Positions 7,782 to 16,281 of a DNA stretch of 64,000 nt are shown piece by piece; the first letter of the stretch is position 1; the number at the start of each line of letters is the position of its first letter. Both the position numbers and the translations under genes were made by a program. The stretch is from contig NZ_DGIR01000009.1 in assembly GCF_002386445.1 (NCBI RefSeq), positions 140,523 to 204,522 on the forward strand, in the 5' to 3' direction. The notes beneath the pieces are model-generated. The model saw nothing but the letters and a program-made list of their open reading frames with translations. It did no database searches and had not been told where the DNA came from. The DNA is from Pseudomonas sp. UBA4617. GTDB lineage: Bacteria > Pseudomonadota > Gammaproteobacteria > Pseudomonadales > Pseudomonadaceae.

Positions 7782-7805
7782 AAAAAAATACCGCCGGGCG
7801 GCGGT
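7782..7805 (-). terminator. Intrinsic terminator in the late operon
   Basis: On the leftward strand ACCGCC-GCCC-GGCGGT is followed by ATTTTTTT. It separates the tail-fibre genes from the lysis genes, so lysis expression needs read-through or a separate promoter. Confidence 0.75.
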
Positions 7806-7825
7806 TGGGTTGGGGTGTCGTCGAA

Positions 7826-8431
7826 TCAGGCCGGCAGTTCAGGCCAATCAATGGCTTCGGGGAAACCGGGCTGCTCAGGTAATCGGTTGAGCGCAATGCG
7901 ATAGCGCTTCCAGACCTTCAGCGCGTCGGTCTCCCCGGGAGTGGCCTCTTCCAGGTCTACCGCATCCTGCAGCGGGGCGATCGCCAGATCCGCGGCTGCC
8001 CGGCGCTGGGCAATCTCCGCCGTGGCGGTCGCACGCAGTTGCTCGGACGCTGCCAGGGCCTTGTCCTCGACTGTCACCAGCTGCCTCCAGTCGATCGCAG
8101 CAAATCCCAGCGTCGGCGCCGGGTGCTCGGCCTCAGGGATAGGTAGCGCCACCAGGCCATCAGCCGGCGACACGATGTCACGCGGAAAGCGTGCCGCCTG
8201 GCTGGCATCGATCGGCAAGGGGAGCTGCAGCACCACCACCAGCTCACCGGCCACACGCTCGACTGGCGCGATCACCCAAGGGCAACCGGTGGCCTCGGCC
8301 GGCAACGTGGCGCCATCCGGCAGCTGGGAAAAGTCCAGGGTCAGACCGTTGATGGTCAGACTGTCGCCTTGCTTGTAGATCGTCAGCGAGGCCGGGGCTA
8401 CCGGCAGCACTGGACTCAACTTGATACGCAT
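7826..8431 (-). CDS. Tail fibre assembly protein
   Basis: 201 aa. The C-terminal part (DALKVWKRYRIALNRLPEQP) is the hallmark of Caudovirales tail-fibre assembly chaperones, and the last residues (IDWPELPA) are also typical. Start at 8431 (MRIKLSPVL) overlaps the stop of the tail-fibre gene. It should assist trimerisation or attachment of the fibre encoded just upstream. Confidence 0.82.
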   Translation of the reverse strand: MRIKLSPVLPVAPASLTIYKQGDSLTINGLTLDFSQLPDGATLPAEATGCPWVIAPVERVAGELVVVLQLPLPIDASQAARFPRDIVSPADGLVALPIPEAEHPAPTLGFAAIDWRQLVTVEDKALAASEQLRATATAEIAQRRAAADLAIAPLQDAVDLEEATPGETDALKVWKRYRIALNRLPEQPGFPEAIDWPELPA

Positions 8432-8955
8432 TAGAACCACCTGCCAATAGCGATGTATTGATACTGAATATCGGATGTGGTGGCGAAGCGATAGGACCAG
8501 GAATCGGCATACACCGTATTCGTGGTCGCGCTCCACCAGATGCCGTTGTAGGCCTGCTCGCCAATGCCGGCTTGGTTACCGCTCGCCCCGATCGAGCCCA
8601 ATGCTGTGGCAAGGACGCGCGGCGCCGTGGCGAACGCTACCGGCATGACGGCACGGCCAGCGGCTGCGGTATTCAATGCTTGTTTCGGTACCGTGATGAC
8701 ACCCCAGCAAACCTGGGTGCCGTCAGCTAGGCGGATGAACTCCCCATTGGAGTTGGAGCCGCGTTGTAGCAGCGCGCCTGTGGGCACACCGCCGGCCTGG
8801 CTGACCGCGCCGAGAATGTTGCCCTTCTGAAATCCGGTGGCAATCCAGTTGTACAACTCGTCAAAGTTGGCGATGGCTTTCAACCAGGCGCTTCGACGGT
8901 CGTCCCCTCCGGCGCCGTTAGGCGCACTTCCTAGATTGATTACTTGCTTTGCCAT
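8431..8955 (-). CDS. Tail fibre / tail collar-type protein
   Basis: 174 aa. Begins MAKQVINLGSAPNGAGGDD and continues RRSAWLKAIANFDELYNW, a conserved N-terminal signature of phage tail fibre proteins, where it serves virion attachment. The C-terminal part (WWSATTNTVYADSWSYRF) is aromatic and rich in small polar residues, like receptor-binding tips. It lies between a larger tail protein and the assembly chaperone. Confidence 0.8.
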   Translation of the reverse strand: MAKQVINLGSAPNGAGGDDRRSAWLKAIANFDELYNWIATGFQKGNILGAVSQAGGVPTGALLQRGSNSNGEFIRLADGTQVCWGVITVPKQALNTAAAGRAVMPVAFATAPRVLATALGSIGASGNQAGIGEQAYNGIWWSATTNTVYADSWSYRFATTSDIQYQYIAIGRWF

Positions 8956-8964
8956 ATAGATTCC

Positions 8965-10020
8965 TTAAAGCGGCTTCATTGGCCTGGAAGCGAACAGCGT
9001 TCGCCCGTTGGCGGTAAGCGGGTTGATCCCCGAGGCGTTGTCGCAATACATCTGCAAGACCGAGCGGTTACCAGGCAAGAAGCCTCCGAAGTTGGCCCGG
9101 ATCGGCTGGGTGGTCTGCTGAATGTTGGTACAGGAGAACAAGGCATTAGCCAGGACATAGTCGTCATAGCTGCCTGTCCATGGCATTTGCTGGCTCGGGG
9201 CGTAGTAGGCACCCACGGCAATCGGGTCGCCGGCCTGAATGAAACTGTTGCTGGCAGGCTGGCCGTTCAGCAGCGACAGGTTGGCTGTAGTGACAAACGT
9301 CCGGTTGCCAGAGGCGTCTCGAACGGATGCTCCATAACTGCCTGCCGGTGTGTTGGGGGTCATGTAGCTCGCGCAGAACCACTTGATCTGCATTGGATAC
9401 AACGCGACCTCGCCATGCGCCTGATTGTTGTTCCAAGCCTTTATGCGAAACCCCGTCCAATTACCCGGACTTCCTTTCACATGGAAGTTGCCAACCATCA
9501 TGTAGTTGGCAGCGTTGAGAAAAATCAGCGGGCGCTCATAGGTGGTGATTGGTGTTGCGAACGTCACCTCACCCCACTGGATCTGCGAACCGCTTCCTGG
9601 GCCTTGAAAACCGATGTTCAGGTCGCCGCTGTAACGGATCGTTAGCACCCGGTTTACGGCGTCGATTTGGGTGCGAACATTGTTGTTGAAAGCCCGTATC
9701 CCGTAGCTGCCCGGCGCTGAGAAGGGCTCACCGCCCTGGGACAAAATCATTACCTGCCACTGCCTATTTGCAGCTTGGCGCAACTGAAGCTGTCCCGGGG
9801 AGTACCAGGCCTGAGGGCTGTATGTTTCCTCACCTCCATCAAACAAAGCGTCAACCACAACAAATGACGTGGCCTGTATCTCGGGAATTGCGATGTACTG
9901 ATCAAAGGCACCACTTCCGGTGACCTGCAGCATTTTCAACGACCGGATTGGAGTGATTGTCGTGTCCAACGTAATGGCCCCGGACGCATCCCGCGCCCGG
10001 AGCCCATACAGATCAGTCAT
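8965..10020 (-). CDS. Distal tail / fibre protein
   Basis: 351 aa, beta-rich with repeated short strands (YGLRARDASGAITLDT, SYGASVRDASGNRTF). No catalytic motif. Its first base overlaps the stop of the tail-tip gene (1-bp overlap), so it is co-translated with the host-specificity protein. Probably a tail-tip accessory or side-fibre subunit. Confidence 0.75.
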   Translation of the reverse strand: MTDLYGLRARDASGAITLDTTITPIRSLKMLQVTGSGAFDQYIAIPEIQATSFVVVDALFDGGEETYSPQAWYSPGQLQLRQAANRQWQVMILSQGGEPFSAPGSYGIRAFNNNVRTQIDAVNRVLTIRYSGDLNIGFQGPGSGSQIQWGEVTFATPITTYERPLIFLNAANYMMVGNFHVKGSPGNWTGFRIKAWNNNQAHGEVALYPMQIKWFCASYMTPNTPAGSYGASVRDASGNRTFVTTANLSLLNGQPASNSFIQAGDPIAVGAYYAPSQQMPWTGSYDDYVLANALFSCTNIQQTTQPIRANFGGFLPGNRSVLQMYCDNASGINPLTANGRTLFASRPMKPL

Positions 10021-13000
10021 CAGGTAAGCCTCCCGACTGCTGTCCGTTCGACGCCATTGGCGTCGTAGACGTACAGACCGCCGTTGTTGAGCAGCGTTGA
10101 ACCGTTGGCATCCTGCCCCCTCAACGTGAACGTACCCGCTGCGAAGTTGATCTCCAGCAACGGTAGGCCCTGGGCGTTCAGCGCAGCAGATCGAATGGTC
10201 ATACCGGCGACAATCTGCTGAATGAACGCGGTATTGATCACCGCCTGGTTGATGAACACCTGTCCGCCTTCGACCACGAACGGAAGGATCGTCTGGCCGT
10301 TCAGGCTGTCGATGATCGCCAGCCGTTGGGCCATCAACAGGATCTCGCCCTCCTCTCCATTGCTGCCGATCGCGATGCCCGAGACTACCTTGCGACCGCC
10401 CTGGTTCGTCTCGACCTTCAGCGTGGTTTGAGCCGATACCCTTCCGTTGATGTCAGCCATGACCTCACTGACCTGCTGAACCGACGCATTGGTCTGGCCT
10501 ATCTGCGCCTGGACCGTTTCGACCTGCCGCCCCATGGCGATGCCGTCCTCGATCCGGGCCGATTGCTCGGTCCAGACACCCACCAGGCCACCCGTAGCGC
10601 CAGCTAGGCCGGAGCTGTCACCTTCCATTTCCGGATTCACCTGGACATACAGCCCATCCAGGCGATTGGCCTGCGCGGTTATGGCCGTGCCCTGCTGCTT
10701 CACAACCGTGTCCATCTGGCTGATGGCAGTGGCCTGACCACTAACCGCTCGAGCACTGGGCCCGGCAACAAACGGCGACGGGGTGCTGCTCTCCCCGATT
10801 CGCTTCTCGACCATGATCGAGTCCACCACCATCGATGCGCTTGGCGCTGCATGCCGGTTCGGATAGATCAGCAAACCGACCTTGCCGCTTTCCGTAATGG
10901 TGATTGGGAACGTGATGCGCGTACGCTCAGTGGTATACGGCTGAGTTACCGAGCGAGAGGTCACTCCGTCGTATAGGTTGGCCATCATGGAACCGGCCGT
11001 GCCGCCTTTCACATACATCGACACCAGGTAAACACCAGGCTCAACCCGGATGTTGAAGGCCGTCGGATTGTTGGTTGGAGCTAGCACAATGTAAGAAAAC
11101 AGGCTGTTGGTATCTGCTACCAGAGAGTAGCCAAACCCGGAGTCAGCCTCAGGCACCGCCACTCCAGTCTTGGTCAACAACGCGCCCCCAGTGACTGGCA
11201 ACGCAGCCGAAGTCAGCCAACTGTAGACACTGTCGAGCAGATTGGCGCCGCTCCCCCCAATTCCGCCCACGCTGCTTTGCAGTTGCGTCAGGGCCTGGCC
11301 CTGGCTGGTCAGGGTGTCGCCTTGCTGGGTGACACTCGCGCCAAGGGTGGTGATGGCATCCGCGTTAGCAGTGTCGGCAGCGGTGACGCGGCGCGCAACG
11401 ATGTTGCACCACAGCGACCGACCAGTGCCGTCCGCCGGCTCAGTACGGGTTAAGAACCGTGCCGATACAGCACCCGCCGGCGCAGTAACGCGCCCGACGT
11501 AGGACTTGAATCCTGTCGCCGCAGCCACCACCGAGAAAGCGTTGAAATAGCCCAGGTTGGTTCCAGCTTTGTCGAAGAACTGCATCTGCAGCCGGGCTGT
11601 TTGACCAGATGTCATGTAGCCCGGCCAGACATCTGCCGACAGATCAAACTGTTCGCCGCCAGCAGTCACTATGTTTGTTTCCACCCCGCAGAAGCTGTTC
11701 GTATAGAACGAAACGCCTTTGCCGGCTGAGGGATGCGCCGAGACGTTGGTTATCCGGGCATCACCGGTCCAAGGATCAATAAGGCCATCCTCGAAACTGC
11801 CACGCAGGATCAGGTTGTCAGGTTGCTGACCGATGGACGCCTTGATCTGGGTAATCGAGGTGCCTTGGCTGGTGATGGTTGTGCCCTGCTGCGTTACGGT
11901 CGTCTGCAGGGCCTGTAGTGCCGACACATCAGCCTTGCTGGCCAGCTGAGCGATGGCAGATGCCGCCGCTGCCGCCGCGTCGGTGGCCACCTTGTCGGTA
12001 ACCGCCACCCAGGCCGACCCGTTCCAGCGCTTCGGCGTGTTGGCGTTGTTGGTGGTATCAATCCAAAGGTTCTGCGCCAGACGCTTGGCTGCTACCGGCG
12101 CAGTGGAACCGTATATCACCTCCCCCTTTGCACCCGCTGCATCCGACGCTGCCTGGGCCGCCTGCTGCGCGGCAGTGACCTTGCCGTTGGTGGTATCGAG
12201 GTTGTTGGTCAGACCGGTGATCGCCGAGCCCTGCGAGGTGAGTCCCTGCTCGGTCTGCGTCACGCGGTTGGCGATCGAGTCCACCGTCGAGGCATTCGCC
12301 TTGCCATCGAGACTCGTCTGCACCGAATCGATACGTTGCGCCTGGGCTGTCAACTCGCCGTCCTGCTCGGTGACCTTGGTCTCTACCGTGGTCACGCGCG
12401 CGGCCAAGCCAGTTGCCGTGCGCACTGCCTGGCCGACGTCGGTCCAGTAGGTGGCATTCGGCGGCGGGGTGTTGAGCGGAACCGCCTGGCGGGCTTGGTA
12501 AATCTTTCCATCGGCGCCCAGCACACCCTGGTCCATGGTGTAGGTCTTGTCCGGGTCGTAGGGCATTGAATCGGCCAGGTCGGTAACGGCGTCGATCTGC
12601 TCCTGCAGCTGGTCGTTGACCTCCTTGAGGCGAGCATTAACAGACCCGGGCATGGTCGGCGGGCCAGAGATAAGTCCGATGTTCTCGCGCAAAGCCGGCG
12701 CCAGCTGTCCGTTTTCGATCTTGTCCTTCAGCGCATCGAGCATGTTCTCGACATCAGTCGATGTAGAGGCCACCACTTTCAGGAAGGCGCTCACCCCGTA
12801 GGCATTCTTCGAGCGAACGAAATAGGCATAGTTGGTGGCAAATGCCAGGCCGGTGTGGGTCAGGGACAGGCCTTGGCCCAGGTACTCACCCTCGGTTGCC
12901 TGCGGGTTCGTCGAGAAGAAGTACTCGTAGGTGCCGCCGTTGAGTCCATGCAGTGTATTGCTCGGGATCAGAGTAATGGTGTCGATGGTCGCCTGGACAA

Positions 13001-14678
13001 CACACGACTCCGGGATTGGCGGACCGTCGATACTCACCGTGATGCTGGCCTCGCCGGAGCGAGTCAGCGGCCCAAGAGCGGCCACGCTCATGGTGTAACT
13101 ACCCGATGGAAGACCAGACAGAGGCAGCTTGAGCGCCGTCGCCGGCACCTGTTGCGCCTGAACTGCGGTCGAGCCTTGGCGAACCGTGATGGCGTAACTG
13201 ATCACCACGCCAGAAGGCGCCGCCCAGGACAAAATGCCTTGTACCGACTCGGCGTTATCATCGGTTGACCAAGTGAGCCCAGTGGGACTACCCAGGCCAC
13301 CCGCCGGCATTTTGATAAAGCCGATTGGGTTGTATGGCTGGCCAACGGCGTCGTCAAACTGTGCAGGGTCGTACTGCTGCAGCTGGGCGGTACACCCTTG
13401 ATCCGCCCCCATACTCCAGTTGGTGACGATGAACTCGCCCAGGATGTTCAGTGACGGCAGGTTCACGCGCACGGCTCGGCCTGGCCGGCAGTTGTAGCCC
13501 AGGAAGTTCATGGGAATGCTGATGGTGCCGCCCGCGCGCCGGCGGCGCAGCTCGATGCTGGCCAAGCGCTGGGCCTGATAGGCATCAGTGACGTAGGAAA
13601 AGGACAGCGTTTCTGCAGCCTCGCCGCCGTCCTCGATGACCCATTCTGCAATGCTGACCTCGGGGTAGTCGGTCTCCGTCCACGATTGAGAAGTGTCAAT
13701 GAACGTGCCGCGCACGGTGTTGATCGCGGCGTCGTTGGTCGGCTCGGTGCTGCCGATGATGGTGCCGACCACCATGTCCTCGGTGATCTCGAAGTCGTAC
13801 GGACCGTAGTAGGCCCCAGCCTGGAACATCCAGCGACCACCCACACGGATAGTCCGGCCGCCGCAGGCAGCTTCGAGCTTCTGCAGTACGTTCGTACGCT
13901 GCTCGTCGGCCCCGATCACACAACTGCTGCGATAACGCGGGCTGGTGGTGTTGTCAGGGTTGGCGACCGACTCGTCGCAGATGTTGGCGCCGCTGGCGAA
14001 CGTCTCGAACACGATCTCATCGTCCGGCACGCCGCAGCGGTTGCGCAGGAACCAGAGGATGTGGAGCGCGGTGTTTTCGGAGTACACAGACATGCCGCTG
14101 CGCGGGTCGTAGATGTCATTGCGGCCACGGACGATGAAGCGTGCGTCAGGGATGCCGGACGGGAATTTCTCGGCGCTGTACTTGAGCGACAGGCGCACGA
14201 ACGACAGCCCGCGGCCGATCTGCTCGCCTTTCCAGTCCGGGCAGTTGGCCTTGAGGAAGGCGTTCACCTGGGTCGGGTTGACGACCAGCTCATAGGAGGC
14301 ATGCTCGCCATAGGTGGCGATCTCCTCCTCGCCCAGATAGATGTTCTCCAATGCGTCGACCGGGCCTTCACAAAGGACGTAGACCAGGTGCAGCCACTCG
14401 CCATCGGTTTGATCACCGACCTGCTCCTGCGCCCAGACCAGCACGCCACCCGTGCTGACCCGGCCAAGGATGAAGCGGGCGGGCGCCTTGGACGAGCGAA
14501 CGGTCTGAGCCGAAGGCTCATTGTCGCGCATCGGCGACTTGGTGTTCAGCTTCTCCTGCTGCTCGGCCATGTAGAACGCCAGGCCGGCACCAATGGCGGC
14601 GCCCACCGGGCCGCCTTGCACGAAGCCAATGACCGCGCCGACGGCGACCTGAGCAATCTTCCTGACGCCACCTGACAT
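10020..14678 (-). CDS. Tail tip / host specificity protein (lambda J-like)
   Basis: 1552 aa, the largest gene. The N-terminal 40 residues form a Gly/Ala-rich helix (VGAVIGFVQGGPVGAAIG) as in J-type proteins. Then come the tail-tip hub region (about 50-430), fibronectin-III-like segments (about 460-640), and Gln/Thr-rich repeats around 'ITxLxxxVTQQGxxxTSQG' typical of J-protein coiled stalks. The C-terminal domain has the DUF1983-like 'VKQQGTAITAQANRLDGLY' pattern. It forms the central tail tip and probably contacts the receptor. Confidence 0.92.
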   Translation of the reverse strand: MSGGVRKIAQVAVGAVIGFVQGGPVGAAIGAGLAFYMAEQQEKLNTKSPMRDNEPSAQTVRSSKAPARFILGRVSTGGVLVWAQEQVGDQTDGEWLHLVYVLCEGPVDALENIYLGEEEIATYGEHASYELVVNPTQVNAFLKANCPDWKGEQIGRGLSFVRLSLKYSAEKFPSGIPDARFIVRGRNDIYDPRSGMSVYSENTALHILWFLRNRCGVPDDEIVFETFASGANICDESVANPDNTTSPRYRSSCVIGADEQRTNVLQKLEAACGGRTIRVGGRWMFQAGAYYGPYDFEITEDMVVGTIIGSTEPTNDAAINTVRGTFIDTSQSWTETDYPEVSIAEWVIEDGGEAAETLSFSYVTDAYQAQRLASIELRRRRAGGTISIPMNFLGYNCRPGRAVRVNLPSLNILGEFIVTNWSMGADQGCTAQLQQYDPAQFDDAVGQPYNPIGFIKMPAGGLGSPTGLTWSTDDNAESVQGILSWAAPSGVVISYAITVRQGSTAVQAQQVPATALKLPLSGLPSGSYTMSVAALGPLTRSGEASITVSIDGPPIPESCVVQATIDTITLIPSNTLHGLNGGTYEYFFSTNPQATEGEYLGQGLSLTHTGLAFATNYAYFVRSKNAYGVSAFLKVVASTSTDVENMLDALKDKIENGQLAPALRENIGLISGPPTMPGSVNARLKEVNDQLQEQIDAVTDLADSMPYDPDKTYTMDQGVLGADGKIYQARQAVPLNTPPPNATYWTDVGQAVRTATGLAARVTTVETKVTEQDGELTAQAQRIDSVQTSLDGKANASTVDSIANRVTQTEQGLTSQGSAITGLTNNLDTTNGKVTAAQQAAQAASDAAGAKGEVIYGSTAPVAAKRLAQNLWIDTTNNANTPKRWNGSAWVAVTDKVATDAAAAAASAIAQLASKADVSALQALQTTVTQQGTTITSQGTSITQIKASIGQQPDNLILRGSFEDGLIDPWTGDARITNVSAHPSAGKGVSFYTNSFCGVETNIVTAGGEQFDLSADVWPGYMTSGQTARLQMQFFDKAGTNLGYFNAFSVVAAATGFKSYVGRVTAPAGAVSARFLTRTEPADGTGRSLWCNIVARRVTAADTANADAITTLGASVTQQGDTLTSQGQALTQLQSSVGGIGGSGANLLDSVYSWLTSAALPVTGGALLTKTGVAVPEADSGFGYSLVADTNSLFSYIVLAPTNNPTAFNIRVEPGVYLVSMYVKGGTAGSMMANLYDGVTSRSVTQPYTTERTRITFPITITESGKVGLLIYPNRHAAPSASMVVDSIMVEKRIGESSTPSPFVAGPSARAVSGQATAISQMDTVVKQQGTAITAQANRLDGLYVQVNPEMEGDSSGLAGATGGLVGVWTEQSARIEDGIAMGRQVETVQAQIGQTNASVQQVSEVMADINGRVSAQTTLKVETNQGGRKVVSGIAIGSNGEEGEILLMAQRLAIIDSLNGQTILPFVVEGGQVFINQAVINTAFIQQIVAGMTIRSAALNAQGLPLLEINFAAGTFTLRGQDANGSTLLNNGGLYVYDANGVERTAVGRLT

Positions 14679-15076
14679 TATTCAACTCTCCAGACTGCAA
14701 GCGGGTCGCACACCACGCGGGCCACCCCGTCGTCAGTGGTCGCCCAGAATTCGTTTGCCCAGTACACGGCCATGGACCGGCCACCAGGCGCTTCGTACAT
14801 CGCAATGTCACCGCGCTGGATGAAAGCCGGCGCAACCTGGGCGAAGCAGGCATCCCAAGCCGCCTCGAGGCTGCCGTGCCGCTTCTTCAGAGCCCGCTTC
14901 GCGCCCGCCTCGGTCTTGTAGGTGCCGCGATACGCCTCGGCCGGGTCGGTACCGCACACCGCTACCGCGCAGTCCGCCGCAAACAGGCAGCAATCGAATT
15001 CACCCCATGAAAAAGGCCGCTCTAAGGCGGCCTTTATCACTTCGCTGAGGCGAGTGGTCCAGTCTCGGTAGCGCAT
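14678..15076 (-). CDS. Tail assembly peptidase-like protein (DUF6950 / NlpC-P60-like, lambda K position)
   Basis: 132 aa. FSWGEFDCCLFAADCA carries the Cys of a papain-like fold, and AVYWANEFWATT fits the rest of the family. Position between minor tail proteins and the J gene matches lambda K/I. Start (MRYRDWTTRL) lies 3 bp after the upstream stop. It contains an internal terminator-like hairpin (15010-15032). Confidence 0.75.
   Translation of the reverse strand: MRYRDWTTRLSEVIKAALERPFSWGEFDCCLFAADCAVAVCGTDPAEAYRGTYKTEAGAKRALKKRHGSLEAAWDACFAQVAPAFIQRGDIAMYEAPGGRSMAVYWANEFWATTDDGVARVVCDPLAVWRVE
15010..15032 (-). terminator. Terminator-like hairpin inside a coding region
   Basis: Leftward GGCCGC-CTTAGA-GCGGCC is followed by TTTTTC, within the 14678-15076 gene upstream of the tail-tip gene. 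It could attenuate late transcription unless antiterminated. Confidence 0.5.
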
Positions 15077-15078
15077 GG

Positions 15079-15681
15079 CTATTTCTCGTAGGTGAACGTC
15101 GGGGAGTCCTTCTTGGAGCCCCAGTAGATGGGCCATTCGGACATTTGGGCGATGGCATAGAAGAAGCGGTCGCCCTGGTGGCGGGCGCGGTGGTTCTCGT
15201 CGGTGAAGCGCTCGGTACCCGTGCGGCTCCACTCGGCCATCCGGTCAACGATCGGGACGGTGATCTTGTTGCCGTCCTCGCCGTTGCCGGCGTAGGAAAT
15301 GGTGGCGGCGTCCATGCGGCCGGAGAACAGAATGTCGGCGGCGTAGTTGCCCTGCTCGTCGAACACGACAAACATCAGCTTGCCAGAGCGCCCGCGGCAG
15401 CCACGGATATTGGTCTCGGTGATGATGTAGCTGTCCAGGCCGGTGAGTGCTAGGTCGATCGACATGGGCGAGTTCGAGTTGTCGCTCTCCTGCGACTGCC
15501 CTACCTCGCCGAACTGCCCTACCCCCAGATACGTGATGCCGCCGATCACCAGGTCGCCGGTACCCGTGTGCGCGTATACAGGGCCGTCTTCAAAGTCGAG
15601 CTGGCAGGCGTACACGCTGAGGAATTTTCCGGTGGCGATGATATCTACCACGCTCTGGCTGAATGGGAACGTCGAGGGCAT
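15079..15681 (-). CDS. Minor tail protein (baseplate hub-like)
   Basis: 200 aa beginning MPSTFPFSQSVVDIIATGKF. GGITYLGVGQFGEVGQ and a later ADILFSGRMDAATISY segment resemble hub/minor-tail proteins sitting between the distal tail protein and J in siphophages (lambda L position). Start overlaps the stop of the upstream gene. Confidence 0.7.
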   Translation of the reverse strand: MPSTFPFSQSVVDIIATGKFLSVYACQLDFEDGPVYAHTGTGDLVIGGITYLGVGQFGEVGQSQESDNSNSPMSIDLALTGLDSYIITETNIRGCRGRSGKLMFVVFDEQGNYAADILFSGRMDAATISYAGNGEDGNKITVPIVDRMAEWSRTGTERFTDENHRARHQGDRFFYAIAQMSEWPIYWGSKKDSPTFTYEK

Positions 15682-16265
15682 CAGAAGGCCTCCCTGAACT
15701 GGTAACTGCCACTGGCCACAACCGGCCGCACCGTCATGTTCCACGTGTCCTGCGTCATGCGGCATTCGGCGTAGGGGTTGAGGTATTCAACCGGCGTACC
15801 GGCGATCAGCGATTTGCGGATGCGCTTGTTGACCGACACGATGGCCTGGCCTTGGGCGTTGGAAGCAGCAGGCTCCACCACTTCGAACATCTCCCCGGCC
15901 ACGGTGAGGTAATCCCCCACGGCGAAAACTGGGGTGTTCGCGGCGGCGCCGGCCACCGTGATGGCCCGGGCCTGGGCCACCCCTGACACAACGGTGAGGC
16001 TTCCCACGCTCACCTTTCGGGTCCGGGTGAACGCCGGCAGGTTGAACGTGCCGAAAAGCCCGTCCAGGCGCCCGAGGAACGCCGACAGCTCGCGCTCCTG
16101 CTCACGGGTAAGCAGACCGAACGTCAGGGTGCACTGCCAGTACGCGCCCGGCTGCCCGACGATCTGCTGGGCGTTCGAGAGCGTCGAGGTAAAGGCGCGG
16201 CTGTTGTTGACTAAGCCCCACGTCATTTCAGATGGGCGCAGCGATGCCGGCCATTGGATAGCCAT
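15681..16265 (-). CDS. Minor tail protein (distal-tail-like, lambda M position)
   Basis: 194 aa. Beta-rich, with WPASLRPSEMTWGLVNNSRAF at the start and a Tyr/Gln/Thr strand pattern (YWQCTLTFGLL). Directly follows the tape measure gene, as distal tail proteins do. Coupled to the downstream gene by a 1-bp overlap. Confidence 0.7.
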   Translation of the reverse strand: MAIQWPASLRPSEMTWGLVNNSRAFTSTLSNAQQIVGQPGAYWQCTLTFGLLTREQERELSAFLGRLDGLFGTFNLPAFTRTRKVSVGSLTVVSGVAQARAITVAGAAANTPVFAVGDYLTVAGEMFEVVEPAASNAQGQAIVSVNKRIRKSLIAGTPVEYLNPYAECRMTQDTWNMTVRPVVASGSYQFREAF

Positions 16266-16281
16266 GCAGTACTCCTTCTTA

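Noticed and set aside
13686..14675. 329-codon rightward frame over the tail-tip gene
   Set aside because: Shadow of the J-like gene; composition is typical of antisense frames in high-G+C DNA.
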